Of a DNA stretch of 64,000 nt, positions 19,710 through 29,457 are shown one piece after another. The DNA comes from an uncultured Haliea sp. (GTDB taxonomy: Bacteria > Pseudomonadota > Gammaproteobacteria > Pseudomonadales > Halieaceae), in assembly GCA_947258585.1 (NCBI GenBank), contig CAMYIZ010000030.1:62001-126000 (forward strand), in the 5' to 3' direction. The translations under genes and the position numbers were made by a program. Under the pieces are notes generated by a model. That model did not search any database and had not been told where the DNA came from. It saw nothing but the letters and a program-made list of their open reading frames with translations. Each line of letters opens with the position of its first letter. Position 1 is the first letter of the stretch.

Positions 19710-21887
19710 ATGACCGACCGCATCACCGAAAGCGGCCTGCAGATCGCCACCACACTGCACCAGCTCCTGGAGCAGGACATCGCCCCCGGCACCGGCGTGT
19801 CCGCGGCGCAGTTCTGGGCCGGCCTCAATGCCATCGTTCATGACCTCGCGCCCCGCAATCGCGCCCTGCTGGAGCGGCGCGACGACATCCAGGCGCAGGT
19901 GGACGCCTGGCATCGCGCCAACCCCGGCCCCGGCTACGACCGGGCTGCCTACAAGGCCTTTTTGCAGGAGATCGGCTATCTGCTGCCGGAGCCGGCCGAT
20001 TTCACGATCAGCACGGAGAACGTGGACGCGGAGATCGCCACCCTCGCCGGCCCCCAGCTGGTGGTGCCGGTAATGAACGCCCGCTACGCCCTCAATGCCG
20101 CCAATGCGCGCTGGGGCAGCCTCTACGACGCCCTCTACGGCACCGATGTGATTGCCGAAGACGACGGCGCCGAGCGCGCGGGCGGCTATAACCCGGTGCG
20201 CGGGGCGAAGGTGATCGCCTGGGCCAGGGACTTCCTCAACCGGCACTGCCCGCTGTCCACCGGCGACCACAGCCAGGCCCGGGCCTACACCGTAGTCAAC
20301 GGCAACCTGCAGGTCGTACTGCAGGCCGGACAAATCACCTCGCTGGCTGACCAGAGCCAGTTCCGCGGCTACCGCGGCGAACGCAACGCGCCCAGCAACA
20401 TTCTGCTCTGCCACAACGGCCTGCACATCGATATCCAGATCGACCCCCTCAGCCCCATTGGCGCCACCGATGCGGCGGGCGTCAAGGACCTGGTACTGGA
20501 GGCGGCCCTGACCACCATCCAGGATTGCGAGGACTCCATCGCCGCGGTTGACGCCGAGGACAAGGTGCTGGTCTACCGCAACTGGCTGGGGCTGATGCGC
20601 GGCGACCTGGAAGACTCCTTCCGCAAGGGCAGCGACACCCTCACCCGGCGCCTGAACCCGGACCGGGTGTTCACCGGCAGCGACGGCCGGGACCTGGTGC
20701 TCCCGGGCCGCAGCCTGATGTTCGTGCGCAACGTCGGCCACCTGATGACCAATGACGCCATTCTCGATGCCGACGGCAACGAGATTCCCGAGGGCATCAT
20801 GGACGGCATGTTCACCACCATGATCGCCCTGCACGACCTGCGCGGCGCCGGTCCCCTGCACAATTCCCGCCGTGGCAGTGTGTATATCGTGAAGCCAAAA
20901 ATGCACGGCCCGGAGGAGGTCGGCTTTACCTGTGAGCTGTTCGACCGCATCGAGGACGCCCTGGGCCTGGACCGCAACACCATCAAACTGGGCATCATGG
21001 ACGAGGAGCGGCGCACCACGGTCAACCTCAAGGCCTGCATCGAGCGCGCCCGGGAGCGTGTGGTCTTTATCAACACCGGGTTCCTGGACCGCACCGGCGA
21101 CGAAATCCACACCAGCATGGAGGCGGGCGCCATAACCCCCAAGGGCGCCATGAAGCAGGAACCCTGGATCAATGCCTACGAGGACTGGAACGTGGATATC
21201 GGCCTGGCCTGCGGCCTGCAGGGCCGGGCCCAGATCGGCAAGGGCATGTGGGCAATGCCGGACCTGATGGCGGACATGCTCGCCGCCAAGAGCGGCCATC
21301 CGCGCGCGGGGGCCAGCACTGCCTGGGTACCCTCACCCACCGCGGCGACCCTTCACGCCACGCACTACCACGAAGTCAACGTCGCCGCACGGCAGGAGGA
21401 ACTGAAGTCGCGGCCGCGGGCGTCACTGGACGACATCCTGAGCATACCGCTGAAGGGTGCTGCCGGGCTCAGCGCCGCGGACATCCAGCGCGAACTGGAC
21501 AACAACGCCCAGGGTATTCTCGGCTACGTGGTGCGCTGGATCGACCAGGGCGTGGGCTGTTCCAAGGTACCGGACATCAACAACGTCGGCCTGATGGAAG
21601 ACCGCGCCACCCTGCGCATTTCCAGCCAGCACATCGCCAATTGGCTGCGCCACGGCGTGTGCAGCGAAGCCCAGGTAATGGAGACCCTGCAGCGCATGGC
21701 GGCGGTCGTCGACCAGCAGAATGCCGGCGACCCGGCCTACCGCAACATGGCGCCCGATTTCAGCGGCAGTGTGGCGTTCCAGGCAGCGCTGGACCTGGTG
21801 CTGAAGGGCTGCGAGCAACCGAACGGCTACACCGAGCCGGTGTTGCACGCCCGGCGGCGTGAAGCCAAGACGAAGTACGGCTGCTGA
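19710..21887 (+). CDS. glcB: Malate synthase G
   Basis: GlcB condenses glyoxylate with acetyl-CoA to give malate. At 725 residues it has the length of the monomeric G isoform rather than the roughly 530-residue A form. Characteristic segments include [13 protein letters not shown] near residue 130, [66 protein letters not shown] and SAAWVP-like [25 protein letters not shown] site precedes the start. It supports growth on glycolate, glyoxylate or acetate-forming substrates. A NodD-branch LysR gene lies upstream; the convergent ald gene follows after a shared terminator-like hairpin. Confidence 0.96.
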   Translation: MTDRITESGLQIATTLHQLLEQDIAPGTGVSAAQFWAGLNAIVHDLAPRNRALLERRDDIQAQVDAWHRANPGPGYDRAAYKAFLQEIGYLLPEPADFTISTENVDAEIATLAGPQLVVPVMNARYALNAANARWGSLYDALYGTDVIAEDDGAERAGGYNPVRGAKVIAWARDFLNRHCPLSTGDHSQARAYTVVNGNLQVVLQAGQITSLADQSQFRGYRGERNAPSNILLCHNGLHIDIQIDPLSPIGATDAAGVKDLVLEAALTTIQDCEDSIAAVDAEDKVLVYRNWLGLMRGDLEDSFRKGSDTLTRRLNPDRVFTGSDGRDLVLPGRSLMFVRNVGHLMTNDAILDADGNEIPEGIMDGMFTTMIALHDLRGAGPLHNSRRGSVYIVKPKMHGPEEVGFTCELFDRIEDALGLDRNTIKLGIMDEERRTTVNLKACIERARERVVFINTGFLDRTGDEIHTSMEAGAITPKGAMKQEPWINAYEDWNVDIGLACGLQGRAQIGKGMWAMPDLMADMLAAKSGHPRAGASTAWVPSPTAATLHATHYHEVNVAARQEELKSRPRASLDDILSIPLKGAAGLSAADIQRELDNNAQGILGYVVRWIDQGVGCSKVPDINNVGLMEDRATLRISSQHIANWLRHGVCSEAQVMETLQRMAAVVDQQNAGDPAYRNMAPDFSGSVAFQAALDLVLKGCEQPNGYTEPVLHARRREAKTKYGC

Positions 21888-21891
21888 CAAT

Positions 21892-21914
21892 CCGGGGCGG
21901 GATTACCGCCCCGG
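21892..21914. terminator. Hairpin between convergent glcB and ald
   Basis: CCGGGGCGG (21892-21900) and CCGCCCCGG (21906-21914) form a perfect 9-bp stem with a GATTA loop, five bases after the glcB stop. Neither side has a T run, so it is at best a weak intrinsic terminator, but the position between converging genes fits a two-way transcription stop. Confidence 0.6.
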
Positions 21915-21940
21915 TTCGCTCCACGACAGCCCGGCGCCGG

Positions 21941-23080
21941 TCAGGCGCACTGCTCCAGCGGCTTGCGGGCCAGGGCAGCCATGGGTTCCACATACTCGTA
22001 ACCCAGCGCCTCCGCCACGGCGGGGTGGGTGACCATGCCGGCGTGGACATTGAGGCCGTTGCGCAGGTGTTCATCGCGCTCCAGCGCAACGCCGACACCG
22101 TCCCTGGCCAGCTTCACCGCATAGGGCAGCGTGGCGTTGGTGAGCGCGATCGTCGATGTGCGCGCCACGCCGCCGGGCATGTTGGCCACGCAGTAATGCA
22201 CGACACCGTCAACCACATAGGTGGGGTCCTTGTGGGTGGTGGCTTTGCTGGTTTCGAAGCAGCCGCCCTGGTCGATCGCCACATCCACCATCACCGCGCC
22301 CTTTTTCATTCGCGTGACCAGTTCGCGGGAAATCAGTTTTGGCGCCGAGGCACCGGGTATCAACACGGCGCCGACCACCAGGTCCGCCTCCAGCGCATAA
22401 CGCTCCACGGCTTCCTTGGTGGAGTAGACCGTTTTCAGGCGGCCGCCGAAGACCATGTCCAGTTCCTTCAGGCGATTGAGGTCCCGGTCCAGCAGGGTGA
22501 CATCCGCACCCATGCCCATGGCCATGCGGGCGGCGTTGATGCCGACCACGCCGCCGCCGATCACCAGCACCCTGGCCGGTTCCACACCGGGTACGCCCCC
22601 CAGCAGCACGCCGTTGCCGCCCTGGGCCTTTTCCAGGTTGTGCGCACCGGCCTGGATGGCCATGCGCCCGGCCACTTCGCTCATGGGGGCCAGCAGCGGC
22701 AGGCCGTGCCCTTTCGAGGTGACGGTTTCGTAGGCGATACAGGTGGCGCCAGAGGCCAGCAGGGCGCGCGCCTGGTCCGGGTCCGGGGCCAGGTGCAGGT
22801 AGGTGAACAGAAGCTGGCCCGGGCGCAGCATCTGGCACTCACCGGGCTGCGGCTCCTTGACCTTGATGATCATGTCCGCCCGGGCAAAGATCTGCTCCGG
22901 GCCGGCGACGATCTCGGCGCCAGCATCAACGTACTGGGCATCGTCAAAGCCGATGGGCTCGCCGCCGTCCTTCTCCACCAGCACCTGATGACCGTCGTGC
23001 ACCAGCTCGCGCACCCCGGCCGGGGTGAGACCTATGCGGTACTCGTGATTCTTGATTTCCTTCGGAACGCCGATCAGCAT
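21941..23080 (-). CDS. ald: Alanine dehydrogenase
   Basis: Ald interconverts L-alanine and pyruvate plus ammonia with NAD(H). It has 379 residues, slightly longer than the usual 371. The N-terminal [19 protein letters not shown] is diagnostic. The catalytic Lys is in IIKVKEPQ and the catalytic His in FTYLHLAPD; the NAD-binding loop is [20 protein letters not shown]. An Lrp-type regulator gene is divergent, the usual arrangement for alanine-responsive control. Its product pyruvate would also connect to the pyruvate formed by the protocatechuate pathway. Confidence 0.95.
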   Translation of the reverse strand: MLIGVPKEIKNHEYRIGLTPAGVRELVHDGHQVLVEKDGGEPIGFDDAQYVDAGAEIVAGPEQIFARADMIIKVKEPQPGECQMLRPGQLLFTYLHLAPDPDQARALLASGATCIAYETVTSKGHGLPLLAPMSEVAGRMAIQAGAHNLEKAQGGNGVLLGGVPGVEPARVLVIGGGVVGINAARMAMGMGADVTLLDRDLNRLKELDMVFGGRLKTVYSTKEAVERYALEADLVVGAVLIPGASAPKLISRELVTRMKKGAVMVDVAIDQGGCFETSKATTHKDPTYVVDGVVHYCVANMPGGVARTSTIALTNATLPYAVKLARDGVGVALERDEHLRNGLNVHAGMVTHPAVAEALGYEYVEPMAALARKPLEQCA

Positions 23081-23266
23081 GACTGTGCTCCCTGCGAGCA
23101 GTGATTGATACAGCGCATGCTAGACCGGAGTTGTCGACTTTTCCTCGGTATTTTCCACTCCTATTTGGCTGTTTCAACTTTTTTATGGCGCATTTTTAGT
23201 GGAATCGACCACCCTAGAACCGTAATATACAGTCGGAACGAACGGATATAACCAGGCTGATGGTGG
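23081..23266. promoter_or_regulatory. Divergent ald/lrp control region
   Basis: This 186-bp spacer is AT-rich against the surrounding genes. TTCCACT (23153-23159) and AGTGGAA (23198-23204) form a 7-bp inverted repeat 45 bases apart, and T-rich tracts lie between them. Lrp/AsnC proteins bind such loosely symmetric AT-rich sites, so autoregulation and control of ald are plausible. I could not fix promoter hexamers. Confidence 0.35.
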
Positions 23267-23749
23267 ATGATCATGGAGCGCAAACTGCATACCCTCAACC
23301 GCACAGATCGCCGCCTGCTGCGGCTGCTGCAAAAGGATGCCCGCAGCAGCTACGCCGAGCTGGCGCGGCAGGTCGGTCTCAGCACCACGCCCTGCAAGGA
23401 GCGGATTAAACGCCTGGAGCGGGAGGGGGTCATCCGCGGCTACCAGGCGATCCTGGACCCGGACTTTCTCGACGCGGGACTGGTGGTGTTCGTACAGATC
23501 CGCCTCAATCGCACGTCCCAGGACATCTTCGAGGAGTTCAAGCAGAGCGCCTTTGAGCTGCCCGAAGTACAGGAATGCTATCTGGTGTCCGGCAACTTCG
23601 ACTACCTGATCAAGGCGCGAGTCGCGGACATGAATGCCTACCGCGCCTTTCTGGGAGAGACCCTGCTGACCCTGCCCGGGGTGCAGGAATCAACCAGCTA
23701 CGTGGTGATGGAGCAGGTCAAGGAAACCTTGGCGCTGCACATCCCCTGA
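23267..23749 (+). CDS. Lrp/AsnC-family regulator, probably controlling ald
   Basis: This 160-residue regulator has an N-terminal HTH (about residues 10-60, RRLLRLLQKDARSSYAELAR and the recognition stretch VGLSTTPCKERIKRL) and a C-terminal RAM effector domain (GLVVFVQIRL through LPGVQESTSYVVM). VSGNFDYLIKARV is the usual Lrp signature. The protein is closest in look to Lrp itself. Starts at 23267 and 23273 are both possible and differ by two residues. Its location divergent from ald suggests it is an alanine- or leucine-responsive activator of that gene rather than only a global regulator. Confidence 0.87.
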   Translation: MIMERKLHTLNRTDRRLLRLLQKDARSSYAELARQVGLSTTPCKERIKRLEREGVIRGYQAILDPDFLDAGLVVFVQIRLNRTSQDIFEEFKQSAFELPEVQECYLVSGNFDYLIKARVADMNAYRAFLGETLLTLPGVQESTSYVVMEQVKETLALHIP

Positions 23750-23756
23750 CGCCGCC

Positions 23757-24632
23757 TCAACGATCTTCCTCGTGATCCACGTCCTTGTACTGCAGGTTCG
23801 TAAGCTGCTCCGACAGCAGGCCAATCAGGAATACAATCATGCCCGCAAGCACCAATAAGGTGCTCATGTTGGTAAAGCGCCAGGAACCGCTGGTCAGGGC
23901 CGCGGCCAGGTAGTTGACCACGCCCAGCCCGGAGGTCAGCACCGATACCGGGAAATACACCTTGAGAGGCGAATACAGCGTACCGATCTTGAAGATGATC
24001 AGGAAGAATCGCACCCCGTCCCGCAACACGTTGATGTGGCTCTTGCCGAGGCGCTGGTTGACTTCGATGGGGACAAATTCCACCGAGTAACCGGCCCGGA
24101 AGAAGGCCATGGTGGAGGTGGTCGGGTAGCTGAAACCGTTGGGCAACAGGTAGAGGAAGCCGAGAAACTTGCGCCGGTTGACGGCGCGGAAGCCCGAGGT
24201 GAGATCGTCAATGCGCCGGTTGACCATCCAGCTGGCAAGGCGGTTGTAGAAGGCATTGGCACTCCAGCGGAAGATGCTGGCCTGCATGCCGCGGCCGCTG
24301 CGGGACCCGACCACCAGGTCAAAGCCTTCATCCAGCTTTTCCAGCAGGCGCGCGACATCCTCGGGTTGGTGCTGACCATCCCCGTCCATGAATACAATGT
24401 ACTCGCCCCTCGCCGCCAGGGCACCGGCCTTGATCGCGGCCCCGTTGCCCTTGGAATAGGGCTGCGACAGCACCCGCACCCCGGCCGACTCACACACGGC
24501 GCGGGTGCCGTCGGTGGAACCGTCGTCGACCACGGTTATGGGCACCTCGGGGTACAGCTTCCGCAGCCGCGGCAAAAACAGGGCGAGACCCTGTTCCTCG
24601 TTCTTGGCCGGAATGACGATGGAAAATTTCAA
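23757..24632 (-). CDS. Family 2 glycosyltransferase, polyprenyl-phosphate sugar synthase type
   Basis: This 291-residue GT2 enzyme is predicted to transfer a sugar from a nucleotide donor to polyprenyl phosphate at the inner face of the membrane. The catalytic part (about residues 1-220) carries FSIVIPAKNEEQGL, VVDDGSTDGTRAV, the DxD motif in FMDGDGQHQPEDV and LTSGFRAVNRRKFL. Two hydrophobic segments follow (about 230-280), as in DPM1-like and GtrB-like enzymes. It starts directly after the stop of the upstream gene, making it the last of three genes that include two GT-C-type membrane proteins. It would supply their lipid-linked sugar donor; the sugar is unknown. Confidence 0.85.
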   Translation of the reverse strand: MKFSIVIPAKNEEQGLALFLPRLRKLYPEVPITVVDDGSTDGTRAVCESAGVRVLSQPYSKGNGAAIKAGALAARGEYIVFMDGDGQHQPEDVARLLEKLDEGFDLVVGSRSGRGMQASIFRWSANAFYNRLASWMVNRRIDDLTSGFRAVNRRKFLGFLYLLPNGFSYPTTSTMAFFRAGYSVEFVPIEVNQRLGKSHINVLRDGVRFFLIIFKIGTLYSPLKVYFPVSVLTSGLGVVNYLAAALTSGSWRFTNMSTLLVLAGMIVFLIGLLSEQLTNLQYKDVDHEEDR

Positions 24633-26528
24633 CTATGGCTGCTCCGTGTATAGCGCCAGCGTCTGCTGCTCACCGACATTCAGCTCACCCGCGGCCTGCT
24701 TTGCCTGCAGCGCCGCGATCATTTCTTCTGCGACCCCCACTTTACCCAAGGCGGTGGCGAAATGCAGCTTCATAAGCTGGCCGCGAGTGTTGTTGGGGGA
24801 CAACGCCAGGAACTGCTCAGTGTATTCGAGGGCGTACTCGAACCGCCCCAGGGCATTTTCGAGCACCGCCAGGCTGGAATAGACGTTGGCCGCCGCCCTG
24901 CGCTCGAAGTCATCCACCAGGAACAGGGTCGCCATGTGATCGGCAAACTGTTCCCGCGGAAAACCCGGGCAGGCATTATCCTGCAGCAGCCGAACCAGGG
25001 TCAGCAGCGTTGTCACCGAGCTCACTGGCCGCTGCGGATCGACCGCACCAATACCTTCGATTTCGGCTGGATCAACGGCAACACCGGCAATACACGCCAG
25101 CGCGAGATCGCGCAGTGCCCGATCCGCATCCCGTTCGCCGCTGCTGGCCTTGAACGCCTGCTCCGAGTACTGCCGCGCTTCTGCCAGAGCGCCCGCGTCT
25201 GCCATCAACACGGCCATGTCAGTGTTCGCCCGCGCCGAATCGGGATGGCCGTTGACGTGGTGCATGGCCAACAGCGGCCGACTGGACCAGATCTGCACCA
25301 GCGGCGAGGTCTGCAACGCCAGCCAGCACACATACACCGCCAGCAGGGCGAGCACCGGAGCCACCATCGGCGGCCCGAGGCGCATCAGGGCCAACAATCC
25401 CAGACCCAGTAGCAACCACAGCCCCAGGGCGGGAAAGTAGTTACGATGCTCGAAGTACAGCTCCAGCGGCAGGACGCTGCTCTCGACCGCATGCCCCACG
25501 AGAAACCAGGCAATCCCCAGCGCGGCCCAGCGCCCCTGCCGCCAGCGCAATGCCAGCGCTGCCAGAGCGCCGACAACACCCCAGGCGATCGCGGCCCACA
25601 GGGTAGTGACCGGATCCGTCAGGCTGTGGGAGATCGCGAAGTCATCGTGGTACACCCCCAACCGCTGCAGGTCCGGCCACAACAGCTGCCCCAGGTAATC
25701 CCAGAGCACACGCAGCTGGGTCAGCAGCCGCTCCTCCAGGCTGAACGGCCGGTGTCGAAAAGCCCCCGCAAGCGCCTCCCAGCGCAGTGCTGCAACAGCC
25801 AACAGAACCACTGCACCGGCGCCGATAGCGCCGTGCACAGCCCGCCGCCAGCGCGGCATAACACATCCCTGCACATCCCGGCACTGGAACCACAGGGCTT
25901 CCAACAACAGCAGCACCGGGACAATCACTACCGCATTTTCCTTGGCAAAGACCGCGGCCGCTGCCGAGAGCAGCACTGGTGCCAGCCAATGCCAGGCCAT
26001 ACGACCGGCCGCCAGGCGCCGGCGCCAAACCAGCCACGCCAACAGGGTGCACAGCATGAAGGTCGTGCTGAGCATGGCCATGCGCTGCACCACATAGAGA
26101 ACCGTACTAACCTGCTGGGGTGCCAGCAGCCAAGCCCCTGCAAGCAGGGTCGCCAGCACCGGCGCCGCCGGGGCGGCTATGTGCGACAGCAACAAGCTGA
26201 ATATCGCGCACACCAGCACGCCATTCAACAGGTGCAGTGCCAGATTGACCCGCTTGCTGATTTGCAGGCTGTCACCCAGCCAAAGTTTCTCCAGGGCGAA
26301 ACTGAGCATGGTCACCGGGCGCCCCAGCGGCCCCGATCCATCGCCAAAAACGACGTCCCACAGGCGCTCGGGCTGGGCCTGCAAATCATTGATCACAAGC
26401 ACACTGGAGATGTCATCCAACAGCGGCGGCCCACTGGTGCCGGGCCAGTACAGCCAGGCAGTCAACACCAAAAACAGCCCCAGAAGGGGCAGAGCGACAA
26501 CCTCAGAGCGGGACGAAGAATATCTCAT
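24633..26528 (-). CDS. Polytopic GT-C-like glycosyltransferase with C-terminal TPR-like region (second paralogue)
   Basis: This 631-residue inner-membrane protein has about ten hydrophobic segments in residues 1-400 and a soluble helical, TPR-like C-terminal part (about 430-631, with ARQYSEQAFKAS and the repeat-like FEYALEYTEQFLALSPNN). The first outside loop has the acidic motif PPLLDDISSVLVIN, then GPLGRPVTMLSFALEKLWLG, the plan of GT-C enzymes such as TMTC and PMT-type mannosyltransferases that use lipid-linked sugars. It overlaps the related upstream gene by four bases (ATGA) and touches the GT2 gene. The family match is by architecture; the acceptor is unknown, with pilin as a guess from the location. 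Confidence 0.65.
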   Translation of the reverse strand: MRYSSSRSEVVALPLLGLFLVLTAWLYWPGTSGPPLLDDISSVLVINDLQAQPERLWDVVFGDGSGPLGRPVTMLSFALEKLWLGDSLQISKRVNLALHLLNGVLVCAIFSLLLSHIAAPAAPVLATLLAGAWLLAPQQVSTVLYVVQRMAMLSTTFMLCTLLAWLVWRRRLAAGRMAWHWLAPVLLSAAAAVFAKENAVVIVPVLLLLEALWFQCRDVQGCVMPRWRRAVHGAIGAGAVVLLAVAALRWEALAGAFRHRPFSLEERLLTQLRVLWDYLGQLLWPDLQRLGVYHDDFAISHSLTDPVTTLWAAIAWGVVGALAALALRWRQGRWAALGIAWFLVGHAVESSVLPLELYFEHRNYFPALGLWLLLGLGLLALMRLGPPMVAPVLALLAVYVCWLALQTSPLVQIWSSRPLLAMHHVNGHPDSARANTDMAVLMADAGALAEARQYSEQAFKASSGERDADRALRDLALACIAGVAVDPAEIEGIGAVDPQRPVSSVTTLLTLVRLLQDNACPGFPREQFADHMATLFLVDDFERRAAANVYSSLAVLENALGRFEYALEYTEQFLALSPNNTRGQLMKLHFATALGKVGVAEEMIAALQAKQAAGELNVGEQQTLALYTEQP

Positions 26529-28486
26529 GGCAGATCGCTGGCGGTATGGGGAAACAGCCCGCGCAAGGTACTGAGCTGACGGTAGTGGGGATCATTGGCC
26601 AACACCGCTCGCGCCTGCTCGAAGACCTGGCCGTAACGATTTTCCGCGCCATGTTCCTCGATCAGGCGATAGCGCAACTCGTGCGTGGCCGGCGAGTGAA
26701 CCAGGGCCTGCTCCAAAAGTGCAGTTCGCTGAGTGCGGGGAGCATCAATGGCGCGCAGGTATTCGTATTGCAGGCGGACAATGCGTGGGGACCCCGGAAA
26801 ACGCCGTGCCAGGTCCGCCACGAAATCCTCAGCCGCCCCTGCTTCGGCGCTACAGCGACCCTCACCAAGGCAGCGCATCAAGGACTGCAGTGCAACGTAA
26901 TCGGACACCTGTAGCACCTTGGATTGCAGCCCCTCCCGTGCCAAAGCCAGCCACCGCGATGCATCACCAAGATGTGGGTAATAACCGCTATCGATCTGGT
27001 ACAGCATGATCAAAGAGCCCAAATCATTGGCGCTGCCCTGATAATTTGCCTCATAACGGTGCCGCGCTTCAGCCAGGTAAATCTGGCGCTGCTCGCGATC
27101 CAACCCGTACTCATCCGGCGCCAGAAATCGTTCCATAAAAACATTGGCAACGGCGTGCTGGGCACGGACCGAATCAGGGTGGTTCAGGCTATTTACCTGT
27201 GCAAGGCGCAGCTCATCGGACCAGGTGCTGGTGCGCACGAACAAAAAACCGCCCAACACCAGGCAATACAACGCCGGTATGGACACCGCGGTGAGCGAAC
27301 TCCGGCGAGAGAAAACACTCGCGAACAGCCAGGCTGCGAAGACCGCGAGGCCCGCACTCGGCAGGTAGTTCCGGTGCTCGAATACCATTTCCAGGGGCCA
27401 AAACCCGGATTCCATGCTGTGGCCTATCAGGTAGAACAGCAGCGCAAACAGCAACAGCGGCAGACGCGCTCTGAGCAGAAACGCTGTCACCAGACAAATC
27501 GGCCAGGCTGTCAACGCCAGCACCGTGGTCCAAGGCTCGAACAGACTGCGGGATATTTGCAGATCATCGTGATGCAGCCCCATATCGCCGATAGCAGGAA
27601 CAAATAGCAGATAGAGGTAGTGCCAAAGCAGGCGAGCCTGAGTCAACAGCCGTTCGACGAGGGTAAATTCCCGATTGGCGTAACCGCCAAGAAACCAATC
27701 CGGCACATGCCATAGCAACGCCAGGCCCAACCACAGCGGGAACAGCAGCAGAAACCAGCCCAGGCCACGCAGCAGGGGAGAGTCGCGAGCCGCCCAACGG
27801 CCCCGGAACAAACTGACCTCGGTTGCCACCACCAGCCACGGCAGGAGCAATCCATTCTCCTTGCCCAAGGCAGCCAGTATTGTCAGTAGCGCCAGCCAAA
27901 TGGCCACCGCCAAGAGCTCCGACGTCGATGCTCCCTTAAGCGCCCAGCGCTGTCGACAGTGTATGTAAAGCCATAAACCCGCCAGCATAAACAGTGCAGC
28001 AAACTGTGCCATGCGCTGCACCGGGTACAACACTGTTGAAACATGCAGCGGCTGCAGTGCCCACAGGCTGGCCGCCAGCAGGGCCACTAGCCGATGTCTG
28101 GCCACCTCTCCGCCCGGATCCAGAACAGCATAAAGAGAACGCGCGAGCCCACCCAGCAGCAGGGCACAGAGCAGATGTAGAGCGAGATTGCCGGCCTTCA
28201 GGGCCTTTGCGTCGAGTTCACCGTCGACCGCGGCTTGCGCCGCGAAACTGAGCATCGCGAGCGGCCGCCGCAGCGGCCCGGAACCGGAACTGAGCGCCGC
28301 GGTGCGCCAATCATCCGCCACCACAGGATCAATGTCGAGCTGGTGGTTTTGCAGCAGGTTGGGATAATCGTCAAACAGCCACGGACCAGAGAGTCCTGGC
28401 AGATAGAGCAGAATTGTCAACAGGGCGCCGACAAATACCGCACAACAGGTCCAACGAATATTCACAAGCCGGGTGCCAGATTCCAA
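26525..28486 (-). CDS. Polytopic GT-C-like glycosyltransferase with C-terminal TPR-like region (first paralogue)
   Basis: This 653-residue membrane protein is a paralogue of the following gene. It repeats the same signals in the same order: GPWLFDDYPNLLQN in the first outside loop, GSGPLRRPLAMLSFAAQAAV, a PLHVSTVLYPVQRMAQFAALF segment split over the membrane, and SGFWPLEMVFEHRNYLPSAG (compare SSVLPLELYFEHRNYFPALG in the other protein). The last 220 residues are soluble and helical. It begins 67 bases beyond the pilA stop, with the pilA terminator between them. I infer a sugar transferase that works on the outer face of the inner membrane, but a different surface-polymer role cannot be excluded. 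Confidence 0.65.
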   Translation of the reverse strand: MESGTRLVNIRWTCCAVFVGALLTILLYLPGLSGPWLFDDYPNLLQNHQLDIDPVVADDWRTAALSSGSGPLRRPLAMLSFAAQAAVDGELDAKALKAGNLALHLLCALLLGGLARSLYAVLDPGGEVARHRLVALLAASLWALQPLHVSTVLYPVQRMAQFAALFMLAGLWLYIHCRQRWALKGASTSELLAVAIWLALLTILAALGKENGLLLPWLVVATEVSLFRGRWAARDSPLLRGLGWFLLLFPLWLGLALLWHVPDWFLGGYANREFTLVERLLTQARLLWHYLYLLFVPAIGDMGLHHDDLQISRSLFEPWTTVLALTAWPICLVTAFLLRARLPLLLFALLFYLIGHSMESGFWPLEMVFEHRNYLPSAGLAVFAAWLFASVFSRRSSLTAVSIPALYCLVLGGFLFVRTSTWSDELRLAQVNSLNHPDSVRAQHAVANVFMERFLAPDEYGLDREQRQIYLAEARHRYEANYQGSANDLGSLIMLYQIDSGYYPHLGDASRWLALAREGLQSKVLQVSDYVALQSLMRCLGEGRCSAEAGAAEDFVADLARRFPGSPRIVRLQYEYLRAIDAPRTQRTALLEQALVHSPATHELRYRLIEEHGAENRYGQVFEQARAVLANDPHYRQLSTLRGLFPHTASDLP

Positions 28487-28507
28487 TCCGCAAGACTACA
28501 TAGCTGG

Positions 28508-28534
28508 ATAAAAAAAGCCCGGCCAGGCCGGGCT
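28508..28534 (-). terminator. Intrinsic terminator of pilA
   Basis: On the minus strand a perfect 8-bp stem (AGCCCGGC with GCCGGGCT, 28516-28534) with a 3-base loop is followed directly by a run of seven T. It ends about 20 bases after the pilA stop and separates the highly expressed pilin gene from the downstream glycosyltransferase genes. Confidence 0.9.
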
Positions 28535-28553
28535 CTCAAGCGTAGCGCCAAAC

Positions 28554-29030
28554 TTAGCCGCGACAGTTGGTGGGCAACCACTTGGTGGGCATAGGGGCAG
28601 TCGCTCCGTTGCCTGCACCCGGGCGGCACGTCCAGGTGATCGAGCCATCAGCGCGAGTCACACCGGACAGCTGAAACGCAAGGTCAGCGGTCTCCCCGGG
28701 AAGGACTGAGGCGTGCACGTAGATGCTGACGATAGGGGCAAGGCTGTTAACCTCAAGCGTCATGCTCTGGATTATCTCAGTGCCTATCTCCGTTTCCAAG
28801 CCAAGCAGGCCGGCATCGGCCAAAGTAGCTGGCGATTCTGCTTCGGACGAGTAGTACTCGGCGACCGTAGCTTTTGCTTCCGCCAACTTGGCCATCGGCT
28901 CCGACATTTTCGCCCGCACCGTATAATCCTGATACGCCGGCAGCGCAATCGCAGCCAGAATGCCGACGATCGCGATCACGATCATCAGTTCGATCAGGGT
29001 AAAACCCTTTTGCACTTTCTGCATGTTCAT
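28554..29030 (-). CDS. pilA: Type IV major pilin
   Basis: This is the structural subunit of the type IV pilus, a precursor of 158 residues. The short leader MNMQKVQKG is cut by the prepilin peptidase before [20 protein letters not shown], the classic N-terminal helix with Glu5 in the mature protein. The globular part holds two Cys near the C-terminus (ITWTCRPG and LPTNCRG) that form the usual D-loop disulfide. An AAGGAG site lies eight bases before the ATG. A sigma-54 promoter is readable upstream and a strong terminator downstream. The C-terminal residue is Gly, not the Ser used by TfpO/PilO-type glycosylation, which bears on the neighbouring glycosyltransferases. Confidence 0.95.
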   Translation of the reverse strand: MNMQKVQKGFTLIELMIVIAIVGILAAIALPAYQDYTVRAKMSEPMAKLAEAKATVAEYYSSEAESPATLADAGLLGLETEIGTEIIQSMTLEVNSLAPIVSIYVHASVLPGETADLAFQLSGVTRADGSITWTCRPGAGNGATAPMPTKWLPTNCRG

Positions 29031-29457
29031 GTTCCCTACTCCTTTCCCCAGAGGGGTTGTCTGTTTGCATTGCCGCCCAGGGCAGCATCTAGCATGTTTT
29101 TACAAGCACACTCTGTGCCAGTTTCGCGCTTCCGCCACCATCATGGGCTTAACCCGATGTTTTTCAACAGCTTATCGGCTCACACCCGAAGCCTCGGTGC
29201 TCACCCTGCCATCCCAATATGACCCGAATGGGGCATGACACGGCGCAATGTGACGTTTTTTGTCAGCTCCCTGCCTCTCGCCTTCGCCAGAGCCCTCGGG
29301 CCCGGCCGGACCCAGTTCCCAAACTTTGCAAAAAATCCACATAAAATCATGCTTTTACAGCCGATACGGGGTATTAGCATTAAGTTACTGTGGTTATACT
29401 ACAAAGGCTTGCTTAACTCGTGCAGACAATAACGCGACCGTCGGGGATGCACACTGA
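29031..29457. promoter_or_regulatory. Divergent pilA/pilB intergenic region
   Basis: These 427 bases hold no gene that I can support. The pilA side has the sigma-54 promoter at 29104-29121. The sequence further upstream of pilA (about 29140-29240) is where PilR activator sites would lie, but I could not define one. The pilB side is AT-rich; TATACT at 29395-29400 could serve as its -10 box, without a good -35. Confidence 0.5.
29104..29121 (-). promoter_or_regulatory. Sigma-54 promoter of pilA
   Basis: The minus strand reads CTGGCACAGAGTGTGCTT, close to the -24/-12 consensus TGGCAC-N5-TTGCT, with the invariant GG (29118-29119) and GC (29106-29107) at the required spacing. Transcription would start near 29094, giving a leader of about 65 bases. 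pilA genes of pseudomonads are known to depend on RpoN and PilS-PilR. Confidence 0.8.

Noticed and set aside
19659-21299. Long minus-strand ORF (546 codons) opposite glcB
   Set aside because: It is a high-GC shadow of malate synthase G: low complexity (rich in Ala, Gly, Val, His), no recognisable domain, and the plus-strand gene is certain.
25446-26579. Plus-strand ORF rich in Gln, His and Arg opposite the GT-C genes
   Set aside because: Composition is that of an antisense reading of Leu/Ala-rich membrane protein genes; no start signal or domain.
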